Positions 1-7,238 of a DNA stretch of 8,350 nt are shown one piece after another. Positions within the stretch are counted from its first letter, which is position 1. The number at the start of each line of letters is the position of its first letter. The stretch lies in assembly GCA_002413455.1 (NCBI GenBank), contig DHXA01000228.1, forward strand, positions 12,316 through 20,665. Reading direction: 5' to 3'. The stretch comes from Rhodanobacter sp. UBA5168 (lineage in GTDB: Bacteria > Pseudomonadota > Gammaproteobacteria > Xanthomonadales > Rhodanobacteraceae). The translations under genes and the position numbers were made by a program. The notes under the pieces are model-generated. The model was not told where the DNA came from, ran no database searches, and saw only the letters and a list, made by a program, of their open reading frames with translations.

Positions 1-161
1 TTCAGGCCGAGCCCGTCGTGTACGTGGAACACCTTGGTTTCGCGGCCGTCCTCGCCGTACCACAGGCGTCCGTCGGTCAGGGTGCCATCCACGTCGAACG
101 CCACCAGCCGGATCTTGGCGGCGCGGGCGAGGATGTCAGCGGGAAGGTCAGCCAGATACAT
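1..161 (-). CDS. kdsC: 3-deoxy-D-manno-octulosonate 8-phosphate phosphatase, 5' part only
   Basis: This is the N-terminal 53 residues of KdsC; the rest lies beyond the left edge. KdsC is a cytoplasmic HAD-superfamily phosphatase that removes the phosphate from Kdo-8-phosphate to give Kdo, the inner-core sugar of lipopolysaccharide. HAD motif I is visible as DVDGTLTDG at residues 23-31, with Asp23 the expected nucleophile and Asp25 the general acid/base. The DGRLWYG stretch that follows is also typical of KdsC. It lies 45 bases downstream of kdsD, which makes the preceding intermediate pathway step, so the two are probably cotranscribed. I chose the ATG at 161-159 because the protein then begins a normal distance before motif I. 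No clear Shine-Dalgarno precedes it. A TTG directly after the kdsD stop (206-204) is in the same frame and would add 15 residues. Function is very likely; the exact start is moderately certain. Confidence 0.93.
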   Translation of the reverse strand, partial: MYLADLPADILARAAKIRLVAFDVDGTLTDGRLWYGEDGRETKVFHVHDGLGL

Positions 162-206
162 GGAGGTGGAGGGACTCGTGCCGGAAAGAGTGATGCGAAT
201 GCACAA

Positions 207-1217
207 TCAGACCACGCGGGCGCGGAGCAGATCATGAATGTTCAACGCACCGACCACGCGCTGTTCATCATCGACCACCAGCAACGCATGGATCTGGTAC
301 TTCTCCATCAGCTGCGCCGCCTCAGCTGCCAGCTTGTCGGCGGCGATCGTCTTCGGGCCACGGGTCATCAGCTCAGCCACGGTGGCGCCGCGCAGATCGA
401 CGCCGTCGTCGTCCAGCGCGCGGCGCAGGTCGCCGTCGGTGAATACGCCGAGCAGGCGTTGGTCGGCGTCGACCACGGCGGTCATGCCCAGGTGCTTGCG
501 GGTCATCTCGACCAGGGCGGCGGTAAGGCTGGCGTCCGGTGCCACCCGTGGCACGTCGTCGCCCTTGTGCATCACGTCGGCGATGTGCAGCAGCAGCCGG
601 CGGCCAAGGCTGCCGGCGGGGTGGGAGCGGGCGAAATCGTCGGAGGTGAAGCCGCGGGCCTCCAGCAGTGCGATTGCCAGCGCATCACCGAGCACCAGCG
701 CGACCGTGGTGCTGGTGGTGGGCGCCAGGCCCAGCGGGCAGGCTTCGCTGGAGATGCTGCCGTCCAGATGCACATCCGCCTCGGTGGCCAGCGAGGAGCC
801 CGGCCTGCCGGTGATCGCGATCAACGGAATGCCCTGACGCTTGATCACCGGCAGGATGAGCAGCAGCTCGTCGGTTTCGCCGGAATAGGACAGCGCCAGC
901 ACCAGATCCTGCGGCGTGATCATGCCGAGGTCGCCGTGGCTGGCTTCGCCCGGATGCACGAAGAACGCCGGCGTGCCAGTGGAGGCCAGGGTGGCGGCGA
1001 TCTTGCGCCCGATATGGCCGGACTTGCCCATGCCGCTGACCACCACGCGGCCCCGGCAGGCCAGGATCAGCCGACACGCTTCGATGAACGCCGGTCCGAT
1101 CCGCGGCTCCAGCGCCTGCACCGCCGCCGCTTCGGTGGCGATCACCGCGCACGCGCTGCGCGTGATGGCATCCGGGTTCAGGTCGATCGGGGCGGGCGGA
1201 ACGATGCGTGCGTTCAT
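207..1217 (-). CDS. kdsD: D-arabinose-5-phosphate isomerase (KdsD/KpsF/GutQ family)
   Basis: The 336-residue protein interconverts ribulose-5-phosphate and arabinose-5-phosphate in the cytoplasm, the first step towards Kdo and lipid A-core assembly. An N-terminal SIS sugar-isomerase domain covers about residues 40-185 and contains SGMGKSGHIGRK (61-72), FFVHPGEASHGDLGM (85-99) and SYSGETDE (110-117). Two CBS domains follow, at about 213-270 and 283-335. From memory of the E. coli enzyme (328 residues), the active-site residues correspond to Lys65, His94, Glu117 and His199, and all are present. The chosen ATG gives a family-typical length. The frame stays open far upstream, antisense to ibaG and murA, but that extension has no family similarity and is a high-GC artefact. 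kdsC follows in the same direction. The gene is divergent from ibaG-murA. No strong ribosome binding site is visible before the ATG. Confidence 0.96.
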   Translation of the reverse strand: MNARIVPPAPIDLNPDAITRSACAVIATEAAAVQALEPRIGPAFIEACRLILACRGRVVVSGMGKSGHIGRKIAATLASTGTPAFFVHPGEASHGDLGMITPQDLVLALSYSGETDELLLILPVIKRQGIPLIAITGRPGSSLATEADVHLDGSISSEACPLGLAPTTSTTVALVLGDALAIALLEARGFTSDDFARSHPAGSLGRRLLLHIADVMHKGDDVPRVAPDASLTAALVEMTRKHLGMTAVVDADQRLLGVFTDGDLRRALDDDGVDLRGATVAELMTRGPKTIAADKLAAEAAQLMEKYQIHALLVVDDEQRVVGALNIHDLLRARVV

Positions 1218-1277
1218 GGAGGCTCGGGGAAAGGAAGAATCGGATGCGCCGGCGCCACGGCGACGAGGCACCGGTCG

Positions 1278-1301
1278 TGCTGATCTGATAATGCTGATCT
1301 G
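1278..1301. repeat. 10-bp direct repeat in the kdsD/ibaG spacer
   Basis: The sequence TGCTGATCTG occurs exactly at 1278-1287 and again at 1292-1301, separated by ATAA, giving a 14-base period. The junction creates a GATAAT hexamer at 1287-1292 that resembles a rightward -10 element, but there is no good -35 at 16-18 bases before it. It could be a pair of protein-binding half-sites or a local duplication. The repeat is seen directly; any function is speculative. Confidence 0.55.
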
Positions 1302-1378
1302 GAGCCGCTGTCGTTTCTGCGCCAGCGGATTTCCATTACCATGGCATATCCGCATTTTAACGTCATAAGTCAGCGCAA

Positions 1379-1404
1379 TGGATTCCCGGCGACGAGGGAA
1401 TCCA
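1379..1404. repeat. dRS3-like inverted repeat (ATTCCC-N8-GGGAAT core)
   Basis: TGGATTCCC at 1379-1387 and GGGAATCCA at 1396-1404 are perfect 9-bp inverted arms around an 8-base loop. The core has exactly the ATTCCC-N8-GGGAAT form known for dRS3 repeats in Neisseria. Similar GGATTCCCGC...GCGGGAATGAC-type repeats are dispersed between genes in many beta- and gammaproteobacteria. In Neisseria such sites are used by filamentous phages for integration. It lies 39 bases before the ibaG ATG and would form a hairpin in that mRNA leader if transcription starts upstream. The inverted repeat is seen directly; membership of a dispersed family is inferred. Confidence 0.65.
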
Positions 1405-1443
1405 CCTTCTTGCCGACTCAAGCTCCCGCATGGAACACCCCCG

Positions 1444-1683
1444 ATGGACTCAGCCAGCATCCAGGCAATGATCGAAAATGGCCTGCCCGGTGCACAGGCG
1501 GAGGTCAGCGGTGCCGATGGGGTGCATTTCGAGGCCACCGTGGTGGCCAGCCAGTTCGCCGGCAAGCTGCCGCTGGCGCGGCACCGGCTGGTGTATGCCA
1601 CGCTGGGTGAGCTGATGGGCGGCGCGATCCACGCGCTGGCGTTGAAAACCCTGACTCCCGAGGAAGCCACGGCGCGCCATTGA
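1444..1683 (+). CDS. ibaG: BolA-family protein, IbaG (YrbA) type
   Basis: This encodes a 79-residue BolA-like protein. The family partners with monothiol glutaredoxins in holding or transferring [2Fe-2S] clusters, and E. coli IbaG is linked to acid stress. The BolA fold is recognisable from VHFEATVVASQF (about 27-38), the basic stretch LARHRLVY (44-51) and the C-terminal AIHALALKTLTPEE (61-74). His63 corresponds to the invariant cluster-ligand histidine of the family. Length agrees with E. coli IbaG (84 residues). The reading frame extends 22 codons upstream to 1378, but that part crosses the inverted repeat and has no family similarity, so I start at the ATG at 1444. The ribosome binding site is weak. 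It precedes murA by 44 bases, as yrbA precedes murA in E. coli, so cotranscription is likely. Confidence 0.92.
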   Translation: MDSASIQAMIENGLPGAQAEVSGADGVHFEATVVASQFAGKLPLARHRLVYATLGELMGGAIHALALKTLTPEEATARH

Positions 1684-1718
1684 TGGCTGCAGCCGCACTT
1701 TCCCCTCCTGTTTACTGA

Positions 1719-2987
<1,269 letters not shown>

Positions 2988-2988
2988 G

Positions 2989-3025
2989 TTGTCAGGCGGG
3001 ATGGGTGAGCGCCTTATTTCACCCA
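2989..3025 (+). promoter_or_regulatory. Possible promoter with overlapping inverted repeat before the TM2 gene
   Basis: In the 55-base gap after murA, TTGTCA (2989-2994) and CTTATT (3013-3018) are spaced by 18 bases and resemble a sigma-70 promoter pointing at the TM2 gene. A 7-bp inverted repeat, TGGGTGA (3002-3008) and TCACCCA (3019-3025), brackets the -10-like hexamer. It could be an operator or merely a weak hairpin after murA; there is no T-tract to make it a good terminator. The bases are seen directly; the promoter reading is tentative. Confidence 0.3.
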
Positions 3026-3042
3026 GCAAACAGGGGAAAACA

Positions 3043-3354
3043 ATGGGAATGGTGTTCTGCCGCGGCTGCGGCAAGGAAATTCATGATTCGGCTGTCAGTT
3101 GCCCGCAGTGCGGAGCTCCTCAAGGTAACCAGAATCAATCAGCCAGCAACAAGAGAATCCTTCCCGCTTTCTTGCTGTGTTTTTTCCTTGGATGTTTTGG
3201 CATCCATAGGTTTTATGTTGGCAAGGTAGGTACCGGGATCCTGCAGTTGTTCACTCTTGGCGGATTTGGCATCTGGGCGCTGATCGATTTCATCATCATT
3301 TTGTGCGGGAGCTTCACGGATTCAGATGGGCATCGAATTACCCAGTGGACGTAA
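3043..3354 (+). CDS. Zinc-ribbon and TM2-domain small membrane protein
   Basis: This is a 103-residue protein with two parts. The first is an N-terminal zinc ribbon, with Cys6 and Cys9 in CRGC and Cys20 and Cys23 in CPQC. After a short polar Asn/Gln/Ser linker (about 28-37) comes a TM2 domain. Its two helices lie at about 39-56 and 64-89, and the signature GCFGIHRFYVGK (50-61) and a WALIDF turn (78-83) are both present. TM2 proteins are widespread inner-membrane proteins of unknown function; the four cysteines should bind a structural zinc on the cytoplasmic side. I start at the ATG at 3043, six bases after an AGGGG site; a second ATG at 3049 is possible. By hand count it has about 50% G+C, falling to about 46% over 3121-3300. 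It uses rare codons such as AGA and AGG, unlike the roughly 65-70% neighbours, which suggests recent acquisition. A hairpin terminator follows. Domain call is firm; role unknown. Confidence 0.9.
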   Translation: MGMVFCRGCGKEIHDSAVSCPQCGAPQGNQNQSASNKRILPAFLLCFFLGCFGIHRFYVGKVGTGILQLFTLGGFGIWALIDFIIILCGSFTDSDGHRITQWT

Positions 3355-3368
3355 CGCGCGATAGGTTA

Positions 3369-3404
3369 TTTATGCGAGGCGCGAAAATTCGCGCCCCGCA
3401 TAAA
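3369..3404. terminator. Bidirectional hairpin between convergent genes
   Basis: TTTATGCGAGGCGCGAA (3369-3385) pairs with TTCGCGCCCCGCATAAA (3388-3404) with one internal A-C mismatch, giving a 17-bp stem in which the two central bases and the A-T pairs beside them form the loop. It sits 14 bases after the TM2 gene stop and 33 bases before the stop of the convergent DUF3108-type gene. The stem is GC-rich in the middle and A/T-rich at its base, so either strand could act as an intrinsic terminator, although neither side has a long U-run. Confidence 0.72.
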
Positions 3405-3437
3405 TTCAGATGATCTGTGCCTTCTGCGTTCGGATTC

Positions 3438-4145
3438 TCAATTGGCCTTATAGCTCACCAGTTCCATCGTCAGGTCGCCGCCGTCGTGCTGCGACAGTTT
3501 CACCGGCAGCGGATAACGAGCCGGCACATACCACGCGCTGAAGCCGCGTTCGGCGTCGGTGCGGTCGACCCGCTCGGCGTTGAAGCTGCCGGCGGGGACC
3601 TCGATGGTTTCCTTGCCGGTCACCTTGAAACTCTGTGTCTGCACTTGCTGGCGCACGGCGACCGGCAACGTGATCTGCTGCTTGCCATCGCGCAGCGCCA
3701 GGCCAAGCGCGAGCGCCGTGGTATTGCGCTCGACCATGCCGCGGCTGGCCGGGTAGGTCTGCGCGCCCTTGCCCTCGTCGACGGTCACCAGCTGCTTCGT
3801 CCAATCGACCGTCAGGTGCCGCTGCTTGTTCTTGATGCCCGTCTGCAGTTGATAGTCGTAGCTGATCGCCTCGGGCGCATCGCCTTTCCAGCGGAAGCGC
3901 GATGCTTCCGTGACGCTGGCGCCGAGCATTGCCGCCAGTCCGCCGGTACCCTTGATGTCCTTGCGGTAGATCCATTCGCCGTTGCCGGCGGCGCGCAGCG
4001 TGACGGTGGCAACGCCCATCGGCTCGCCGCCTTGCGACACGTTGTAGGTGGCGGTAAAGGCGCCGGGTGTGGCGGCAAGGACAGCCTGTGTGCCGAGCAA
4101 CAGGCCGAGGCCGAGAAGGGGAGCGAACAGAGATCGGATAGTCAT
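3438..4145 (-). CDS. Exported DUF3108-type protein
   Basis: A 235-residue protein that begins with a Sec signal peptide. MTIR is followed by a leucine-rich core (about 6-18), and cleavage is probable after Ala24 (VLA-AT). The mature part is predicted periplasmic or outer-membrane-associated and mostly beta-strand in character. Landmarks are FTATYNVSQGGEPMG (30-44), a central YDYQLQTG, VPAGSFNAERV and a late AWYVPARYPLPVKL before the end. This pattern fits the DUF3108 family, whose biochemical role is not established. The ATG at 4145 was chosen because it starts the signal peptide; the frame is open further upstream but would place about 41 unrelated residues before it. It lies 35 bases after purN in the same direction, so it is probably the last gene of a purM-purN-DUF3108 unit. 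That link to purine synthesis appears positional, as in other Xanthomonadales. Family name is from pattern recognition. Confidence 0.82.
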   Translation of the reverse strand: MTIRSLFAPLLGLGLLLGTQAVLAATPGAFTATYNVSQGGEPMGVATVTLRAAGNGEWIYRKDIKGTGGLAAMLGASVTEASRFRWKGDAPEAISYDYQLQTGIKNKQRHLTVDWTKQLVTVDEGKGAQTYPASRGMVERNTTALALGLALRDGKQQITLPVAVRQQVQTQSFKVTGKETIEVPAGSFNAERVDRTDAERGFSAWYVPARYPLPVKLSQHDGGDLTMELVSYKAN

Positions 4146-4180
4146 GCGGCGAGTCTGCCGGGCTCGGGCTGAACCGTGGA

Positions 4181-4849
4181 TCACTCTGCTGGCAGCAAAC
4201 CGTGGTCGCCAAGCATCAGTGGCGCCAGCAGGGGCTGGCCGTCGAGCCGTGGCGCGTGGCCATCCCATTGCAGGCGCTGGCTGGTCAGCAGGCCCACTAC
4301 GGCGGGCAACAACCGGTGCTCCAGCGGCAACAGCCGCTGCGCCAGCTGCTGCTCGTCGTCACCGGCTTCGATCGGGAGGCACGCCTGCGCGATCACCGGG
4401 CCGCCGTCCAGCTCGGCCGTGACGAAGTGCACGCTGGCGCCGTGCTCATCGTCACCGGCTTCCAGTGCGCGGCGATGGGTATTCAGGCCGCGGTATTTCG
4501 GCAGCAACGAGGGATGGATATTGATCATCCGGCCGATCCACGGAGTCAGCGCCTCGCCGTCGAGGATGCGCATGAAGCCGGCCAGCACGAGCAGGTCGGC
4601 GCCGCTGGCGGCAATCCGGGCGAACAGATCCAGATCGAACGCGCGCCGGTCCGGATAACCGCGCGGGTCCAGCGCGAGAGTGGGGATGTTGGCCGCCTCG
4701 GCCAGTCGCAATGCGCCGGCGCTGGCCTTGTCGCTGGCGACCAGCACGAACTCGACCGGCAGTTCGCCGCGTTCGCGCGCAGCCAGCAGCGCGGCGAGAT
4801 TGCTGCCGCGACCCGAGGCGAGGACGGCGATGCGGAGGGGAGTAGGCAT
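4181..4849 (-). CDS. purN: Phosphoribosylglycinamide formyltransferase 1 (GAR transformylase)
   Basis: The 222-residue PurN (212 in E. coli) transfers the formyl group of 10-formyltetrahydrofolate to GAR, the third step of de novo purine synthesis. VLASGRGSN (9-17) is the phosphate-binding loop, and AGFMRIL (90-96) and INIHPSLLP (109-117) border the active site. The catalytic triad is complete: Asn110, His112 and Asp148, each offset by four from E. coli Asn106, His108 and Asp144. I prefer the ATG at 4849; a GTG at 4867 would add six residues but lies at the edge of the repeat element. No clear Shine-Dalgarno is visible, so translation may depend on the upstream message structure. It follows purM by 101 bases, filled largely by a repeat element, and precedes the DUF3108-type gene by 35 bases. 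Confidence 0.97.
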   Translation of the reverse strand: MPTPLRIAVLASGRGSNLAALLAARERGELPVEFVLVASDKASAGALRLAEAANIPTLALDPRGYPDRRAFDLDLFARIAASGADLLVLAGFMRILDGEALTPWIGRMINIHPSLLPKYRGLNTHRRALEAGDDEHGASVHFVTAELDGGPVIAQACLPIEAGDDEQQLAQRLLPLEHRLLPAVVGLLTSQRLQWDGHAPRLDGQPLLAPLMLGDHGLLPAE

Positions 4850-4867
4850 GGGATCGTAGGTCTGCAC

Positions 4868-4941
4868 CGTTCGCCCTGAGCGTCGGCCCGCAGGGCTGGA
4901 GTCGAAGGAACCCTTCGACGTCGCGACGCTCAGGGCGAACG
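4868..4941. repeat. REP-like element with 18-bp inverted arms between purM and purN
   Basis: CGTTCGCCCTGAGCGTCG (4868-4885) and CGACGCTCAGGGCGAACG (4924-4941) are perfect 18-bp inverted arms. Two smaller hairpins nest inside: GCCC-GCA-GGGC (4886-4896), and GTCGAAGG (4901-4908) pairing with CCTTCGAC (4912-4919). The whole could fold as a branched stem-loop in the purM-purN message. TTCGCCCTGAGC and GTCGAAGG blocks of this kind are, to my knowledge, common dispersed intergenic repeats in Xanthomonadales and some other proteobacteria, which would make this a REP or BIME-type element. The structure is certain; the repeat family is inferred because only one copy is in view. Confidence 0.8.
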
Positions 4942-4951
4942 AATGAAATTA

Positions 4952-5980
4952 TCAGCCGATATGCACGCGCTCGTCGCCCTGCGCCGGCACCACGTCGCCG
5001 ATCACCGAGCTGGCCAGACCATGCCTGGCCAGCAGCGCGGAAGCGGCAGCCACCGCGTCGCGCGGCAGGATCACGGTGAAACCGATGCCACAGTTGAACG
5101 TGCGCCACATTTCTTCGCGCGCCACGTTGCCTTCGCGCATCAGCCAGTCGAACACCGGCGGCAGCACGATGGTGGATGCATCCAGCGCGATGCCGAGGCC
5201 GTCGGGCACCACGCGGATGATGTTCTCTTTCAGGCCGCCGCCGGTGATGTGGGCCATGCCATGCACGCTTCCACTCTGCAGCAACTCCAGCATCGATTTC
5301 ACGTAGATCGTGGTCGGTGCCATCAGCGCATCGGCCAGCCTGACGCCGTTGAGGTCGAGATCCAGCGGGTTGCCGGCTCGTTCCAGAATCTTGCGCACCA
5401 GCGAATAGCCGTTCGAGTGCGGGCCGGACGAAGCCACGCCGAGCACCACGTCGCCGGCAACGATCGCGGCGCCGGTCAGCATCTGTGACTTCTCCACCGC
5501 GCCGACAGTGAAACCGGCCAGGTCGTATTCGCCCGGCGGGTACATGTCCGGCATCTCGGCGGTCTCGCCGCCGATCAACGCGCAACCGGCCAGTTCGCAG
5601 CCTTTGGCGATGCCGCCGACCACGGCCACCGCGGTGTCGACATCCAGCTTGCCGGTGGCAAAGTAGTCGAGGAAAAACAGCGGCTCGGCGCCCTGCACCA
5701 GCACGTCGTTGACGCACATGCCGACCAGATCGATGCCGATGGTGTCATGCCGGTTCAGGATCTGAGCCAGCTTCAGTTTGGTGCCGACGCCATCGGTGCC
5801 GGAGACCAGCACCGGCTCCTTGTAGCGGCCGCCGAGATCGAACAGGCCGCCGAAGCCGCCCAGCCCGCCCATGACTTCCGGGCGGGAGGTGCGTTTGACC
5901 AGGGGCTTGATGCGTTCGACCAGCGCATTGCCCGCGTCGATGTCGACGCCGGCGGCGCGGTAGGTGAGGGCGTCGGACAT
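4952..5980 (-). CDS. purM: Phosphoribosylformylglycinamidine cyclo-ligase (AIR synthetase)
   Basis: The 342-residue PurM (345 in E. coli) closes FGAM to AIR with ATP, the fifth step of de novo purine synthesis, in the cytoplasm. It shows the AIRS family layout: [12 protein letters not shown] near the start (7-18), the ATP-binding loop [11 protein letters not shown] (60-70), [19 protein letters not shown] (82-100), [13 protein letters not shown] (135-147), [12 protein letters not shown] (183-194), and late [12 protein letters not shown] and NCGIGF motifs in the C-terminal domain. The ATG at 5980 gives the normal family length; the frame runs on upstream to 6256 without family similarity. It is the first gene of the leftward purM-purN-DUF3108 unit and is divergent from the DUF2066-type gene across a 160-base spacer. 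I see no PurR-like operator. Confidence 0.98.
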   Translation of the reverse strand: MSDALTYRAAGVDIDAGNALVERIKPLVKRTSRPEVMGGLGGFGGLFDLGGRYKEPVLVSGTDGVGTKLKLAQILNRHDTIGIDLVGMCVNDVLVQGAEPLFFLDYFATGKLDVDTAVAVVGGIAKGCELAGCALIGGETAEMPDMYPPGEYDLAGFTVGAVEKSQMLTGAAIVAGDVVLGVASSGPHSNGYSLVRKILERAGNPLDLDLNGVRLADALMAPTTIYVKSMLELLQSGSVHGMAHITGGGLKENIIRVVPDGLGIALDASTIVLPPVFDWLMREGNVAREEMWRTFNCGIGFTVILPRDAVAAASALLARHGLASSVIGDVVPAQGDERVHIG

Positions 5981-6008
5981 GGCAAAAACCGGCTGGATGA
6001 AACGCGCA

Positions 6009-6017
6009 AGTTTAGCA
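6009..6017 (-). promoter_or_regulatory. Possible extended -10 for purM in the purM/DUF2066 spacer
   Basis: On the minus strand, TGC-TAAACT fits an extended -10 (TG-N-TATAAT) about 28 bases upstream of the purM ATG. It lies in the most AT-rich part of the otherwise GC-rich 160-base divergent spacer (5981-6140). No recognisable -35 lies 16-18 bases further upstream, which extended -10 promoters can tolerate. I found no comparable candidate for the rightward DUF2066-type gene. The call is tentative. Confidence 0.25.
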
Positions 6018-6140
6018 GTATGCGGGGCGGATGCCGGGTGTAGTGCGCGGTAACGGCCGATACGGTGACGCCCTGGATGGACGCTGGAAGCGCGATTGGG
6101 CAGACTTCCCGCGAGCTTTCCTTCGAAGACACCTACGTCC

Positions 6141-7124
6141 ATGCGCCTGTTCCGTCTGCTGAGCGTCACCTTGCTGCTGGGTTTTGCCATGCTGCCGCCG
6201 CTGCATGCGCAGGCTTCGGGCTCGCCGTATTCGGTCGTCGTGCCGGTGGCCGACACCAGTGATGCCCAGCGCGATCAGGCGTTTGCCACCGCACTCGGGC
6301 AGGTGCTGACGCGGGTGGCCGGCGGTCAGGATCTGCGCAGCAACCCTGGCTACGGCGACGCGCTGGGCAAGGCCGGTTCGATCGTGCAGAAGTTCCAGTA
6401 TCAGCGTGCCACGACCGGACTGATCCTGGACGTGGAGTTCGAGCCCGGGTCGGTGCGTCGGCTGGTGTCAAAGCTGGGCGTGGCCAGCGCAGGCATCAAG
6501 CCGCCCGTATTGCTGCTGGTTCAGGGTAGCGATGGTCACCTGTTCGACCGGGCGGCTCTCGCGAGCCTCGCATCGGCTGCGGCCGCGCGCGGAACCAACG
6601 TGATCTATCCCGATGCCGCCAGTCCACTCGATCCGGCGAAAGTCGCCGCCGCGGATCCCGCTGCGCTGACGACCATCAACCAGCATTACCACACCGGTCT
6701 GGTGCTGCTCGGCACGCTGCACGGCGACGGCGCCGACTGGACGCTGATTTCCGGCGGCCGGCCGCAGCGCTGGAGCAGCCACGGGGCGACCGAGGATGCA
6801 CTGCTCGGCGACGCGGGCAACGGCATGGTCGATCGCATCGGCAAGCAACTCAACGTGATTGGCGCCGGCCCCAGCGAAGGCAAGCTGTGGATCAGTGGCC
6901 TGGGCTCGGCGACGGATTACGCGAACCTGCTGGCGACGTTGCAGGCCGATCCCTCGGTCAAGCAGGTGACGACCCTGGGCGCCGAGAACGACGCCGTGCT
7001 GTTGTACATCAAGGCTTCGGTGCCGATGACCGGGCTGGCGGCGAATCTTGCCGCCAGCGGCCACCTGTTGCTGCAGGGCGAGCCGCATGCAGGCGCCGAT
7101 GCCAACCTGCGCTGGCTGCATTGA
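6141..7124 (+). CDS. Exported DUF2066-type protein
   Basis: A 327-residue protein with a Sec signal peptide: MRLFRLL, then a hydrophobic core (about 9-18), and probable cleavage after Ala25 (HAQA-SG). The mature protein opens with [23 protein letters not shown] and continues with [10 protein letters not shown]. That pattern (a VPV start, repeated calls to R..AF..AL..VL.RV.G) is the hallmark of DUF2066, a gammaproteobacterial family of unknown function. A VQKFQY...LDVEFEP stretch and later an [19 protein letters not shown] segment follow, the latter resembling a small alpha/beta module. I start at the ATG at 6141, which begins the signal sequence; the upstream in-frame ATG at 6096 would bury it. 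It is divergent from purM and 114 bases ahead of the PerM-type gene, an arrangement seen also in Pseudomonas and Xanthomonas. Periplasmic location is inferred, role unknown. Confidence 0.85.
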   Translation: MRLFRLLSVTLLLGFAMLPPLHAQASGSPYSVVVPVADTSDAQRDQAFATALGQVLTRVAGGQDLRSNPGYGDALGKAGSIVQKFQYQRATTGLILDVEFEPGSVRRLVSKLGVASAGIKPPVLLLVQGSDGHLFDRAALASLASAAAARGTNVIYPDAASPLDPAKVAAADPAALTTINQHYHTGLVLLGTLHGDGADWTLISGGRPQRWSSHGATEDALLGDAGNGMVDRIGKQLNVIGAGPSEGKLWISGLGSATDYANLLATLQADPSVKQVTTLGAENDAVLLYIKASVPMTGLAANLAASGHLLLQGEPHAGADANLRWLH

Positions 7125-7238
7125 GCCGGCATGTGGCGATGGTGAGGGCGACGGCGCGCGGCAAGTCACGCGTCACGCGTGCCGATGCCACCGGTCGAAA
7201 CCCGCCGAGCTGGCCCACTCCACCCCACGAGCGCGCCC

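Larger units (their letters stand above)
1218..1443. promoter_or_regulatory. Divergent spacer between kdsD and ibaG
   Basis: This 226-base stretch must carry the leftward promoter for kdsD-kdsC, unless those genes are also read from elsewhere, and probably the rightward promoter for ibaG-murA. It is visibly more AT-rich around 1280-1380 than the flanking genes. It contains a 10-bp direct repeat with a GATAAT hexamer at 1287-1292 and, nearer ibaG, a perfect inverted repeat, both listed separately. I could not match a well-spaced -35/-10 pair on either strand with conviction, so no individual promoter is called. The role is inferred from gene orientation. Confidence 0.5.

Noticed and set aside
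18..1283. 421-residue plus-strand frame
   Set aside because: It is antisense to kdsD and kdsC, rich in Gly/His/Gln with no recognisable domain.
1325..1353. GCGGAT...ATCCGC inverted repeat in the kdsD/ibaG spacer
   Set aside because: Only 6-bp arms with a 17-base gap, within chance expectation.
3417..4172. 251-residue plus-strand frame
   Set aside because: It is antisense to the DUF3108-type gene, which has a signal peptide and coherent protein composition.
4452..5717. 421-residue Arg-rich minus-strand frame over purM and purN
   Set aside because: It is an alternative frame of purM/purN with extreme Arg/Gly content; the real frames carry clear catalytic motifs.
7171..7181. CACGCGTG palindrome and short TCACGCG repeat between the DUF2066-type and PerM-type genes
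   Set aside because: Too short and too GC-rich to stand out from chance; no promoter or operator context recognised.
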